Assembly: GCA_008729055.1 (NCBI GenBank) | Contig: SDUX01000004.1 | Location: 3,598,172 to 3,662,171, forward strand | Source of the DNA: Pyropia haitanensis | Lineage: Eukaryota; Rhodophyta; Bangiophyceae; Bangiales; Bangiaceae | Direction: 5' to 3' | DNA: 64,000 nucleotides | Shown: piece by piece, positions 1 through 10,757 of the stretch | Layout of the letters: each line of letters starts with the position of its first letter | How positions within the stretch are numbered: position 1 is the first letter of the stretch | Program-made: the position numbers and the translations under genes | The notes under the pieces: generated by a model | What the model was told of the DNA's origin: nothing | The model's input: only the letters and a program-made list of their open reading frames with translations | Databases searched by the model: none

Positions 1-2320
1 AGCAGAGCCAAGACCACCCCCGTCACCACCCAGTTGACGCCCCGAACACTGAGGAGCCAGACCAGCCAGCCGGGCAGCTGGACGGGCTCCTGCCGTGCCT
101 CCCACTCGGCATAGGTTTGCTCGGCCGAGGCGTCGCCGTCGCCTCCGGCGCCGGGTGGGGGCTTCCGCTCCGTCATGTACTTGTCATAGAGGGTGCGCTT
201 GAGGCTGTTGGAGAGGGTGTCGTACGCGAGCGACACCTCCTTCATCGCATCGTCCGCACCGGGCACATTGCACTTGTCAGGGTGCAGCAGGCGCGCCAGG
301 GTGTAGTAGTTCTTCTTAAGCTGCGCGGGCGACGCGTCCGGCGACGCGTGGAGGACCACGTAATAGTTGGCAGCCGCCTGGATCCGCGCCACCTCCTCCT
401 CGGGAGTGCCGGGAAAGGAGCCCACCGAAGCCGTGGCGTCGCCCTTGGTGTCCCCACCACCCGCCGCCGGTGCTGCCGTGGCCCCTGTAGCGGCGCCCGC
501 TGCTCCGGCCGCGGCAGCCCCTGCTGCAGCACCAGTCGAGCCGCCGCCGGCGCCACTCGCGCCCGTCGCGCCCGCACCCGTCGGGGCCCCAGACGCCGGG
601 CCCGTCACACCCGCGGCGCCATACCCTCCAGTCCCACCGCCCCCCGCCTCCGGAGGGGGAGCATTCCCCGTCACTGGAGGTGGCCGCACGTTGCCAGAGT
701 CCACCCCCACCGACGCGGTCGACGGGATCGAGTCGAGCCCCATGCTGGGCCCACCGGTATGGATCCAGCTCCCGGCAAGCCCCACGGGCATGCCGGTCTG
801 CCTCTGCGAGGTCGACCGGCCGACGCCAATGCCACTCGGCGCCACCCGTTCGGCCGGTACCTCGTCAGCTGCCGCTGCCGCCTGTGCAGCGCCCGGCCCC
901 TGAACCGCGTTATACGCGGACACGCGGGCGCGTGCCGCGCGCTTGCCCTTGAGCAGCGCCCCGTCGCCGGGGCACTTGTCCAGGCCTGCCGTGAAGGTAG
1001 CAAGGGCGGCGGCGTACGAGCCAGCTTCCAGCTGTGCGGTGCCCTTACGCCACCAGCCTTTCCCCCACATAGGGTTGAGGGCCACCGCCATGTCCGCATC
1101 CCGCACGGCCCTATCGTAGAGCTCCATCTTGGTGTGCGCAGCGGCCCTGTGAGTACAGTGACACAAAAATACAGCATCGGAGCGGACGCAGCGGGAAAAA
1201 CAGACCACACGTCAACAACAGCATACCGACGTCGTTACCGCAGACGAGTGGATTCAGGGGACAGACGCGGGGTACGCAAAAAAAAAAAAACAGGGTGGGC
1301 GGAGCAAACGCGTGAGCGTCACCGTACTCACGTGCAACCGGCCATCTGGCGCGTCGGCAGCGCCACCATCTGCGGCAGCCGGCCACATAGCTCGCCCCCC
1401 GACCGCATGCCAGACCCGCGAGAGGCGTGGCCCGCCAGACACGCGCTCCAGCACCCCCGCCCCCCCCGTTCCGCCACCTCGCTGCCACAACAACCCGCCA
1501 TGCAAACCACCCGTGCCCCCGTCGCCAAGACCGCACGCCCTGCCCGGCAGCCGGCCAGCCCACCAGCTACACCGCAGCGTCATGCCGCACGCACATCTCA
1601 AACGCCACCACGCTCGAGAGCCCCAGAGGGCCACACCGACGACCTCCCCCCCCCCGTCTCCCCCACCCACCCGCCCGGCACCTGCCCCTCCCCCCGTTAG
1701 GTATCAGACCCAACGACCATTCGGTCGCCAGTCGGGATGACCACGGATCGCAAACCAGAGGGGAACGAAAGAAAGACAGAGACCAAGATGAAAAGAGCAG
1801 ACCAACCCACGTACCTGTTGCTAAAGAGTGCCGCATTGGTCGGGTCATGCCCAATCGCCTCGGTGTAGTGGGCGGCGGCCTCGTCATAGCGCCCCGCTTT
1901 AAAGTGCTCATTGCCGGCGGCCTTGCATGCCTCAGCCGTCGCGTTGCCTTCGGGCTCCTCCTCTGGGACGGGCGGCGACGGTGCGGCCGCGCTCGTAGCC
2001 CCCGGAGCACCCTCGGCAGCCGCAGGCGCGGCGGCGGCGGGGGCGGCGGCAGCAACAGCGATTGGCGCACCACCATCCCCCCCGGTCGTGGCCACTGGCA
2101 ACGACGGCGGCGGCTGCGGCGCCACCGCTACCGCAGGCGGGGCCGGCACCGCCACCGCAGGCGGGGCCGGCACCGCCACCGCAGGCGGGGCCGGCACCGC
2201 CACCGCAGGCGGGGCCGGCACCGCCATCGCAGGCGGGGACGACGGTACTACCACCGCCGGTGGCGTCGGCACCACCACCGCCGGCACCGGCCCGCCGCCG
2301 GTTGGGCCTTCTGGCGGCAT
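1..2320 (-). CDS. TPR-DnaJ co-chaperone, membrane-anchored (3' end outside window)
   Basis: Two exons on the minus strand, 2320-1815 and 1146-1. Intron 1814-1147 has donor gtacgt and acceptor acag; splicing at phase 2 joins a TPR cleanly (LFSN-R-AAAHTK). From the ATG at 2320 the order is a Pro/Ala/Val-rich N-terminus with PAPPAVAV repeats, three Sti1-like TPRs (AAGNEHFKAGRYDEAAAHYT, then KMELYDRAVRDADMAVALNP and KGWWRKGTAQLEAG), a Gly/Ala/Thr linker, a J domain with the HPD motif (LLHPDKCN), and a hydrophobic segment (LPGWLVWLLS...VVTGVVLALL) that runs off the left edge. J domains stimulate Hsp70 ATPase; TPRs usually dock Hsp70/Hsp90 tails. The order TPR then J resembles DNAJC7/DNAJC3-type proteins, but the C-terminal membrane span suggests a tail-anchored or organelle-surface chaperone. 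No ATG lies upstream in this frame before the GTG at 2443. Confidence 0.82.
2133..2228. repeat. 24-bp coding minisatellite, 4 units
   Basis: Four near-perfect 24-bp units (2133, 2157, 2181, 2205), with one change in the last. Read on the minus strand they encode the octapeptide PAPPAVAV in the N-terminus of the TPR-DnaJ protein, so length changes keep the frame. Confidence 0.85.
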
Positions 2321-4284
2321 AACGCGTGCCGGGCGGGAGGGACCCCGCGCCGCGGGGAGCTCTCCGCGGGGAGGCGGCGCAGCCACAGAACTCCCCGGCG
2401 GGGACGGGTGACAGCCGACAGGGGGGGGGGGGGGTGCCGGCACACGCCAGCAGAACGCACCGCGACGGCGCGCGCGCGCGCGGGTCCGTCAGTAGCGCCG
2501 GGTCACCCTCAACAGGGGCGGGGAGTGCCCAGCGCGAAACCGCAGGGCCGGGTCGCAGCCCAAAAACGGCGTCGCGGGCAGCGACGGGGCCGTGATCGAG
2601 GGTGATGGGTGGTGGTGGCAGGTACGGCAACGGCGACAGCGGCGGCAGCAACGGCGACGGCGACGGCGGTGATGGTAACGGCGGGGACGGCGGGGACGGG
2701 GGAGTACACTAGCGTGTACCGACAGCGGCCGCTCCAGTTACCGTCGCGCTCGCTGTCGTCACCGTCGCAGTACCGAAACGAGCACTCGCCACCCCCCCCC
2801 CCCCCCCCCCCCAAGCACCGCACCCCCCACTTCACCTACGCCCTCCCCCCACTACCACCCGCCCCCCCCGCAGGCGATGCACCCGTCGATACCCCTGCCG
2901 ACGCCCCCGCCAACACACCCGCCGACGCCCCCGCCACCGCCCCCGCCCACGCCCCCGCCCACGCCCGCACGCACGGCACACGCCGTGACGCGCGTACCGC
3001 AGCGTGCGGCACGCGGCGCCGACGTGGCAACGGGCAGGCGGCGCGTGGGCGCGGGCGCGGGCGCGGCAGCGCGTCGGCGGCAGCAGATGCGGCCGACGAG
3101 CGGATGCGCGCCCGCACGCGCCGACGCACCGCCCGCCCGGCGCGCACGCACGGCGGGGCGGCACCGGCCGGGAAGGGCGCAAAGAGGGCGCGGCCGTTGG
3201 GGGGGGGGGGGGGTGACGCGCGGGTTGGGTGGAGAAAGGGGGGGGTCTCCGCACCACGCCTGGTGCGCACGGCACGCTACGAATGGGGTTGGTGCTAGAG
3301 GGGGGGGGGGGGGTGCCGAGCGGTGCGGACAGCCAGGGGGCACCGGTGCCGTGGTGCACCACACGCCGCCACGCCGAGCCGACGGCGGCGGCGCGGCGGT
3401 CACGGCGGCGGCGGCGGCGGCGGTGCCGTGCTGTGGCGGCCCGGCCGCCGAGTGCGCCCCGGCACACAGCGACGGTGAGAGGGGCGGGGGAGCGTGACAG
3501 GGTTGCCTGTGACGGGGACACGCGCCGCGCGTGACGCGGGGTCGGTTCAGGGCAGGCCACGGAGGGGGAGGCCGTTGTGCGAGGGGAGGGACAGGGGAGG
3601 GGGACGTTGGCGGCGCGCGGGGGGGGGGCCAGCGGCGCACTTTGGGCCAGCGACGACGGGCACCGCCGGGCCCCCACCAGCGAGTGCACGCCGCCGGGCC
3701 GGCGGCCGCCGCCGCCCCTCGCCGCCGGTTGGTTGGCTGGCGGGAGAGGCTCGGCCTGTGATGGACGGCCGGCGACGCAAGTGCGCGGTCGGCGGCGCGT
3801 GGGGGTTGTGGTGAGGGCCCGGAAAACAGCGGCAGACACCTTAGCTCACACGCACTGCTGGCAGAGAAAATTGAAAAAATTTTATGCAGTCATTGCCAAG
3901 CGCTCTGCTCTTGCAATCCTAGACAAATTAGATGCGTAAGGGAGTCTTTCAACGTGGCTTTATGCGATGCCGAAAGCATTGGTGCTCAGGCATGTTTGAA
4001 ATTTACTAAACAATCGTGCAGCAGCCTGAAGTTTTACAGGCCCTACACGTGGCGGGCACTCCTTGCGTCCTTCCGCTCAATCTGTCCCGCCGGCCCTCCC
4101 CACGTTGCCGCCACCGCCCCGCACGTCGGTGTCCCTGCGCAGTGCCCTTTGCAGAAAGCTCGCTCAGTAGCCTACTCGACCCCTCCTGGAAGCCCCGTAC
4201 GTGGAGAGCGGGCTATGCAGAGAGGTATGGAAGAGTTTCGACCGTGGATGGGTGCAGAAAATATCGACAAAATGCAACCAAAAT
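2321..4284. other. Gene-free low-complexity DNA with a low-GC island (about 3830-4330)
   Basis: 2321-3830 is G/C-run rich, with long C and G homopolymers (about 2791-2812, 3198-3213, 3299-3314), and open in several frames without family motifs. Base composition drops abruptly at about 3830. The island reads on the plus strand with coding-like peptides (KLKKFYAVIAKRSALAILDK before a stop at 3939, then ESIGAQACLKFTKQSC and later RGMEEFRPWMGAENIDKMQP). These could be remains of a transposon or a transferred gene. No protein family was recognised. Confidence 0.4.
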
Positions 4285-5034
4285 TCAAGAGCCCCTTCCC
4301 CGAGGTGGTGCCCCGCGCTGTCGACGTGCGGACGCGGCCGGGGCATCGGCCAGTGCCGCCACCCCGCCGTGCCGATATGTTTTGAACAGCCCTCTGTGCG
4401 TGCCGACGGCGTCTCCCCCGGTACCCATTGCCGGCACTGTGCTCGCGGAAGCGGGGTCATCGGGGACGTGGCCCGCACACAGGCTGCTTTGGCTCTCTGC
4501 TCCTGCTGTGGCCGTCTTGGCAGCAACGGGTGGTTTGACCCGTCCGCGTGAGGCGGATGCATGGCTCCCTTTCCTCGTCTGAGGAGGTTTCCGGCGGCGG
4601 AGGGTGCGCGCGTTCCTGCCAAGCGGGACTTGCCCTCCCGCGCTCGCCGCACGCCCACGCCCCGGGGGTGGAGCGGGGTGGCGGCCTCGGCGGCGGCCGA
4701 TCACATCCATGACGTCGGGCTCCCTCCCGCCGTCGATGGGGTAGCCGCTGCGCACCCGCGCGGTGCCCGTCCACCCCTCGGGCTGGGCCAACTCAGTCGC
4801 CGCGCCGTGGGCGACACGCCCGGCCTCGGCCGCGCGCCGCGGGCGGCCGGCAGGGGACACCACCGACGGCGGGTGCCGCCGCGCCCCCCCTCCCTCCTCT
4901 GCTGTCCCGTCGGCAGTCCCGCCCGCTGCTGTCTTTGGCCCGCTGTCACCCGCTGTGGAGGCGGCGGCAGCGGTGACGGCGGCAACGGCGGTGGCGGTGG
5001 TGGCGGCGGCGGCCGCGACTCGCCACCGTCTCAT
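4285..5034 (-). CDS. Doubtful ORF with transit-peptide-like start
   Basis: A 249-codon ORF from an ATG at 5034. It begins MRRWRVAAAAATTATAVAAV, an Arg- then Ala/Thr/Val-rich stretch that would suit an organelle transit peptide, followed by an Arg/Pro/Gly-rich body with one more ordinary stretch (GWTGTARVRSGYPIDGG). No domain was recognised. The opposite strand is also open across most of it, so this may be compositional. The 3' part overlaps somewhat less GC-rich DNA. I keep it only as a candidate. Confidence 0.2.
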   Translation of the reverse strand: MRRWRVAAAAATTATAVAAVTAAAASTAGDSGPKTAAGGTADGTAEEGGGARRHPPSVVSPAGRPRRAAEAGRVAHGAATELAQPEGWTGTARVRSGYPIDGGREPDVMDVIGRRRGRHPAPPPGRGRAASAGGQVPLGRNARTLRRRKPPQTRKGSHASASRGRVKPPVAAKTATAGAESQSSLCAGHVPDDPASASTVPAMGTGGDAVGTHRGLFKTYRHGGVAALADAPAASARRQRGAPPRGRGS

Positions 5035-5511
5035 CAATGGAAAGGCGTGCGCGGCGGTGGTCGCCGCGGCGCGGCACCGTTGGCCATGGCCGTGGTTACC
5101 GCGGCGGTGTTACCCGCCGGGGGTGGAGCAAAGGCGGGGGCGAGCGGCGGGCGCCGCGGCCGCTACGGGTCGCCGCGGCTGATGGGCGCCACCACCGACG
5201 CCCTGCGGGTGGGGCGGCGGCGGCGGGCGTCTCACCGCCGCCGCCGCCGCGCATGCCGCCCGCTATTCCTCGCTCCCCAACCGCAGACGCGGGTGGCGGC
5301 AGCCTCCCGCTGCATTCCCCCTCAACAGGTCGCCCCACAATGGGGACTTGCGGCGTTTCCCCACAGACGATGCCGGCGGGGAGGGGACCCCCCGCCGCCG
5401 CTCGCCCCCGTCACCGACACGCAGCGGGGCGGGTGCGCGTGTCCCGGCGCGCTGGGGGGGGGGGCGCGGCGGCCGGCGGAGACCCCAGCGAGGGATCACC
5501 CGATGCAGCGC

Positions 5512-5728
5512 AGTGGTGCTAAAACCGGGATCCATGACAAGCCTGTTTTTTCTTGTTTTTTTGCCACCACCAAAAAGCTAGGCCCAGCGCAGTGCCCACA
5601 AACGCAGGATCCATGACAAGCTTGTTTTTAGCCGTGGCGGCGGCGGCGGTGGGTCGGAGTCGTCCGGCGGGTGGGAGCCGGGCCGGCGGCGGCGGTGGCT
5701 GGTCATGGATCCCGGTTTTAGCACCACT
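5512..5728. mobile_element. 217-bp inverted-repeat (MITE/foldback-like) element
   Basis: The left arm (5512-5543) and right arm (5697-5728) are inverted copies, beginning AGTGGTGCTAAAACCGGGAT and continuing CCATGAC(A/C)AGCC, with one mismatch in 32 bp. A third, direct partial copy of the arm (GGATCCATGACAAGCTTG) sits inside at about 5607-5624. The body has T-runs and no ORF of note. No convincing target-site duplication is visible in the flanks. A non-autonomous DNA transposon is the likeliest reading; a hairpin regulatory element is possible. Confidence 0.6.
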
Positions 5729-7201
5729 ACACAGGGACCGGGCGATCCGGGTTTGGTACCCACGCGGACCGCTGCCACAGGCTCGCCCGGGGCGGCCATC
5801 CCGCTGATAATTTTTCGCGGGCGCCAGCTCCTTTGCTGACCCCCGCGCCGGTCCGCCGCCGCCCCGCGAGCCGCGCCGCCGTCCGCGTTCCCCGTCGTGC
5901 CCGCGGGTGGCGTGGCGGCGGCCAGCGCCCGTGACGTTGCTCCCGCGCTCCCCCCCCCCGCCCCCCCCCCCCCGCCGTCCCCGCCGCGCCGACCCCCGCC
6001 GGCCGTTGCTCCCACTCCCCACCCCCCGCCTCTCCCGCACGTGTTCCCCGCCTCGTCGTCGTCCACGTCCACAGGCTGCCGCTCCCGGCCGCGCCACGCC
6101 GCGACTGTGGGGCACGCACGCACGCACGCGCGCGGCGGGCCCGCCAGCAGCCTCGCTTCCCCGCCCCTGCCGCCCTCCTTGCCACTGACGCCAGCTCGGC
6201 AGTGTACGCCACGCCCCCCCCCCCCGACCTCTCCCCACCCCCCACCCCACTGTGGCGGCTGCGCCATGAGCCGCCACCGCCGCCGCCGCGTGCCGCGGCA
6301 GCCACGTCGCATGGCAGCGCCGTCGCTGGGGTAGGTGGGGGGGAGGGGAGGGGGGGGGAAGGCGAGAGTGCCTGATGAAGGGGGGGGGGCCAAGTGGTCG
6401 GTGGGGGGTGTTGTCCCGGCGACCCGCCGCGGGTCTTGTCTCCCCATCTGCCCCCCCCCATCCCCCCGCTGGACGCGTACACCCGGCGGGTCACCACCGC
6501 CGTGGCCGTCCGTGGTGGGGTGTGGGGGCGGGGGGGTGGAGGGGGGGGGTGGGTGGACTTGGTGTCGGTTGGGGGGTGTGCGCGTCGCCGGGGAGGAGCG
6601 GGGGCTGGCGGAGGCGCGGACAACGTCGCGGCGGTGGGCGCCGCCGCGGCCGCCCGCCGGTGGGGTGCCGCCGCCCCCGACGTGCACGCGCCTGCGGGGG
6701 CGGGGGGGGCGGCTGGGGGGTCCCGGGCGGCCGCCGCCGCGGACGGCGCCCCCTCCAACGCCGGTGCGGGCGGGGCCCCACGGCGCCACCCCGCGCGGGC
6801 GGCTGGGGGTGGTGGTGACGGCGCCCGCACTGGCGGCGGCGGCGCGTAGCGTCGCCGGCGTGGGGACCGCTGGGGGAAGACGGGGGGTGGCCCGCACTCT
6901 CGGTGGCGGCGTCTTGCTGCGCGGGCCATTGCCGCGGCCGCCCCGCGTGGCGGACTCGGCGACGGTGACGTTCATGCGGGCGGCGCCGGCGCCAGCGGTG
7001 GCAGCGGTGGCGGCCGCATTGGCAGCGCGGTGCGGCGGCGGCGTCGGCGATGGGCGTCGACGCGCGGGCGGCGGTGGCGGCGGCGGCGGGGCGGGGCGCG
7101 GCGGGCCGGCCGGCGGCCGGCGGCGGCGGCCGCAAGGACGTGACGGCCAAGCGGGGGGGGGCGCCCCTGCCGTGGCGGGAGCGGCGGGCGCGGCGGCGAC
7201 G
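5729..7201. other. Upstream region of kinase copy 1
   Basis: Extremely G/C-run-rich DNA with no recognisable domain in any frame; the long minus-strand frame here is Pro/Arg-rich and looks compositional. Duplicated sequence shared with 14.5 kb begins at about 6962. An upstream ATG at 7050 corresponds to the start of kinase copy 2 but is out of frame here, because a G9 run (7153-7161) replaces the G10 of copy 2. Confidence 0.6.
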
Positions 7202-10200
7202 ATGGCGGCGGGGGTGGGGGCGGGGGTGGCGGCGGCGGGCGCGGCGGGGGTGGCGGCGGCGGGCGCGGCCGCCGCGGGCGCGGCGGCGGCGGGCGCGGCG
7301 GGGGAGCCGTCCAAGTCCATGTTCAAGGTTGGCAAGTATATCCTGCTGGACACGGTGGGGGAGGGCTCGTTTGGCAAGTACGTGCGGTGCGGCGGGGGTG
7401 GGGGGCAGGGGGGGGGGGGGGAAGACGTGGTCGGCGGGGGAAGGGGCGAGGGGGGGGGGACACTGTTGGCCGCGGCCGGGCGATGGCGGGGGGGCTGGGG
7501 AAGGGGGGGGGGCGATGGGAGGCGGGGGAGACGGGCCACAGGCAGGACGGCTTGCTTTCTTGGCGGTGAGGGGTACGGCGGACAGGGGGTGGATGCGGGA
7601 GCACTGCCAGCCGCTGGCGCGCGGTACTCTTGGGGCTGGCATGCGTAGCGGGTTTGGGAGCGGCGGCGGGGGCGCTCCCCAGCGCGCTCTGTGCTGGCGG
7701 CTGCCCCAGACCGCACCGGTAACTGACGACGCGGTTTGTCCCGTCTTGTCCGCGGCCTCGTCTGTGTGTCGCGTGCCTGTCGTTGCGTGTCTTTTCTTCA
7801 CTTTTTCTTTTCCGTGCGACCGCGTGTGCGGTAGGGTCAAGCTGGGCCTCCACGAGGACACGGGCGTGCGGTACGCGGTCAAGATTATGGCCAAGAGCCG
7901 CATCTCCACTGCCGAGCTGACCATCCAGGTGCGTCGGGAGGTGGCGGTGATGAAGGCGCTGCGGCACAAGAACATTGTGCGCCTGTACGAGGTGCTGACC
8001 AGCTCCAAGCACATCTACCTGGTGATGGAGCTCGTGACGGGCGGCGAGCTGTTTGACATTATCTCGGAGCGCGGCCGCCTGTCCGAGGCCGAAGGGCGCA
8101 CCTACTTCCAGCAGCTCGTCTGCGGCATTGACTATTGCCACCGGCGGCTGGTGTACCACCGGGACCTCAAGCCGGAAAACCTCATGCTCGGCGAGGACGG
8201 GGCGCTCAAGATTGTGGACTTTGGGCTGTCGTCCATCAAGTCGGCCAACAGCGGCACGGAGCTGCTCCACACGGTCTGCGGGACGCCCCACTATACCAGC
8301 CCTGAGGTGATCACGTCAGCTAAGGATGGCTACGACGGCGCCAAATTTGACGTCTGGAGCAGTGGCATCATCCTGTACGGCATGCTCTGCGGCTTTCTTC
8401 CGTTTGATGAGGACAGCGAGCGCGCCCTGTACGACGCGATTGTCAAGGACAAGCTCATCTTCCCGTCGCACCTGTCGATGGGGGTCAAGGAGCTGCTGTC
8501 GGGAATGCTGGAAAAGGACCCGGTCACGCGCTGGTCGTTTGGCGACGTGAAGAAGCACCCGTGGTTCCTCGTCGGCTTTTCGGGCGAGGAGCTGGACACG
8601 TCTGTGCCCGTGTCGTCGGCGCCCGTGTCGGCCGGCGGGGAGGAGGAGGACGAGGAGGCGCGCCGGCGGCGGCGACGCAAGGGGCGAACCAAGAAGAAGC
8701 GCCTGGACACGGCCGGCCGCGTGGCGTCGGACCGGAGCAGCGAGTCGCAGGACTTTGGGGGGGCGGGCAGCGCCGAGTCGGGCTCCATCCCCGACCCGGT
8801 CCCGTCGGCGGCGTCTCGCGGCAGCGGCGGCGGCGGTGGCGGGGGCCCCGAGCCCGGGCCGTACGTCAAGGCGCTGTCTGCGCGCACGGCGGATGACCGT
8901 CGGGCGGGCGGGGGCATCCCGCCAGGCGGCGCTGACGCGGCGGTGGCGGCGGCGGCGCCCCCTGGGTCCACCCTGTCCCGCCCGCAGCGGCCACGCAAGT
9001 CGTCGTCGCTCCGTCATCGCAGCGGCCGCTCACAGTCCCCCGCGCCGGTGGACCGGCGGCCATCACCGCCAGCGAGTGCCAGTGGCAGCGGCGGCGGGCG
9101 GCGGGGCCACGGCGACCCGCCACGGGCGACGCCACCTGGCAGAGGCGGCAGCAGCGGCAGTGGCGGCGGCAGCGGCGGCGGCGGCGGCGGCAGCACGGGC
9201 ACGGCCAAGCCGCAACTCACTCCCCGCGGCAAGCGCAAGGGCGACCGTGCTGGGGTCGTGCGTACGGCGTCGGGGGTGATGCGGGACCCGCTGGCGCCGG
9301 CCGAGGTGTGCGTACCAATCATGTCGCCGCTCAGCTCGCCTGGGTCGGCACTGTCGCCAGCGTCAGAAGGCGGCGACAGCAGCGGCGGGGGGGGGATTGG
9401 CAGCGGCGGTCGACGGGCGGCGGTGGCGGCGGCGGCGACGCCCGCCAACCGCCTCTTTCCGCTTAGGGCGGCCACGGCCGGCGACGCGGGCGGCGCCGCG
9501 TCGGCGTCGGCGGTCGCGACCCCGTCGGTGCGGGTGATCCAGGACCACCTCGCCGCGGTTGTCGACGACCTCGACGCGATGCTCGACGAGAGCGACTCGG
9601 ACCTCCACCTGACCGTTGGGTGGCAGCCGCCGCCCGTGGCGGGTCGAGGCGCCGCGGGGGGGCGCGCCGTCGACCGGGCGGTTGTCAGTGGCGGCGACGG
9701 CAGCGGTGGGGGGACCTCCGCCCGCAGCAGCGGTGGCGGCGGCGGCATTGGCAGCGGCGGCAGCGGCAACGGCAGTGCCACATGGGCCGGCAGCTGTGGC
9801 GGGGGGCTGGCGGGCGGTGGGGGCGGTGCCACCACCGCCTGGGGTGTCCCCTCTGGGGCGGCTGGGCGGCCGGGCGCGGCGGCGGCGGCGGCGGCGGTGG
9901 CGGCGGTGGCGGCGGCGGCGGCGGCCGACGGCGGGGTGCTGCGGTTTGTGCTGCCGCCCGAGGGTGCCGCCGCGGTCGCGCGCAACGGCAACCCGCTGCT
10001 GTCGCGGCTGCGTGGGCGCACGCCGGGGGTGCCGGCCGAGTGGGTCACGACGGGCGCGCCACGGCTGGTGATTGATTGACGCGGGGCGGGCAGGGTTGGG
10101 GTGAGGTGCGGTGGGGCGGGGCAGGGGGGGGGACCGCTTTGTGCGGGGGGGGAGGGGGGGGGGGGGGGGGGCAGTGGCAGTGGTCAAGAGCAGCGGACGA

Positions 10201-10757
10201 GCAGCAGCGGAACTACGCGTCCATTTTTTTTTTCTCGATGTTGTCACCGTCCATCGTTCACTGACGAGGAGGGGCAAACCGTGGCGCACGACGCGACGCG
10301 GGGGCGGGGCTCGGGCTGCGGCGATAGACGCGGCCGCCCCCCCACGGCGCCGCCCCTGGCACCGAGGGAAAGAAAACACAAAACGGGCGGCCGTTCTGCA
10401 GCCAACGCCCGAGGCGCCCGCACCCTGGCGCAGCTCGAGTCGTTGGCGCACGACACTGGCGGCGACCCCCCCACGCCTTCCCCTCTGTGCCACCCGCAAG
10501 GGGCCCATGCCGGGCGGCGCGGCGCGGCGCGGCGCGGCGCCTCCCCCCCCACCGTGCGCGGTGAGGCGATGCTGGAGGGGGGGGCGGGTGGCCGCACCCG
10601 CCGCCGCCCCCTCCCCGACCGCCGGCGGGCCGGTCCGACCGCGGCGGTCGGGGTGGCAGCGGCGGCAGCGGCGGCAGCGGCGGCGGCGACGGCGGCGACC
10701 ACGCCCACAGGCAACTACCGCCGGCGCCGGCCGCCGGAGCCGCCACGGCCACCTCGG
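6962..10757. repeat. Segmental duplication, copy A
   Basis: Direct repeat of 14499-17877. It holds the kinase gene with its intron and about 680 bp of 3' flank, and starts near the shared sequence CGGTGACGTTCATGC. Retention of the intron shows DNA-level duplication, not retrocopying. Relative to copy B it has about 460 extra bp inside the 3' coding region. Confidence 0.92.
7202..10079 (+). CDS. CIPK/SnRK3-like Ser/Thr protein kinase, copy 1
   Basis: Exons 7202-7377 and 7835-10079; intron 7378-7834 (gtacgt...ggtag) joins GEGSFGK to VKLGLHED inside the glycine-rich loop. The kinase domain is complete: Lys in YAVKIM, HRD in VYHRDLKPENLML, DFG in IVDFGLSS, activation segment ending CGTPHYTSPEV, then YDGAKFDVWSSGIILYGML. 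This pattern is closest to plant CBL-interacting kinases (SnRK3), but no NAF/FISL motif is visible. After the kinase come an acidic/basic stretch (EEEDEEARRRRRRKGR), a long Ser/Gly/Pro-rich region, an acidic helix (VVDDLDAMLDESDSDLHL, absent from copy 2) and a conserved tail ending LVID. The ATG at 7202 is the in-frame start (806 aa). The ATG at 7050 would add about 51 aa if one G were missing from the G9 run. Confidence 0.88.

Noticed and set aside
7050..7201. Using ATG 7050 as the start of kinase copy 1
   Set aside because: In the given sequence it is out of frame with the kinase because of a G9 run; kept only as a note, since copy 2 (G10) uses the equivalent ATG.
5578..7716. 712-codon minus-strand frame opposite kinase exon 1
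   Set aside because: Pro/Ala-rich shadow starting inside the kinase intron, with no domain and no copy-independent support.
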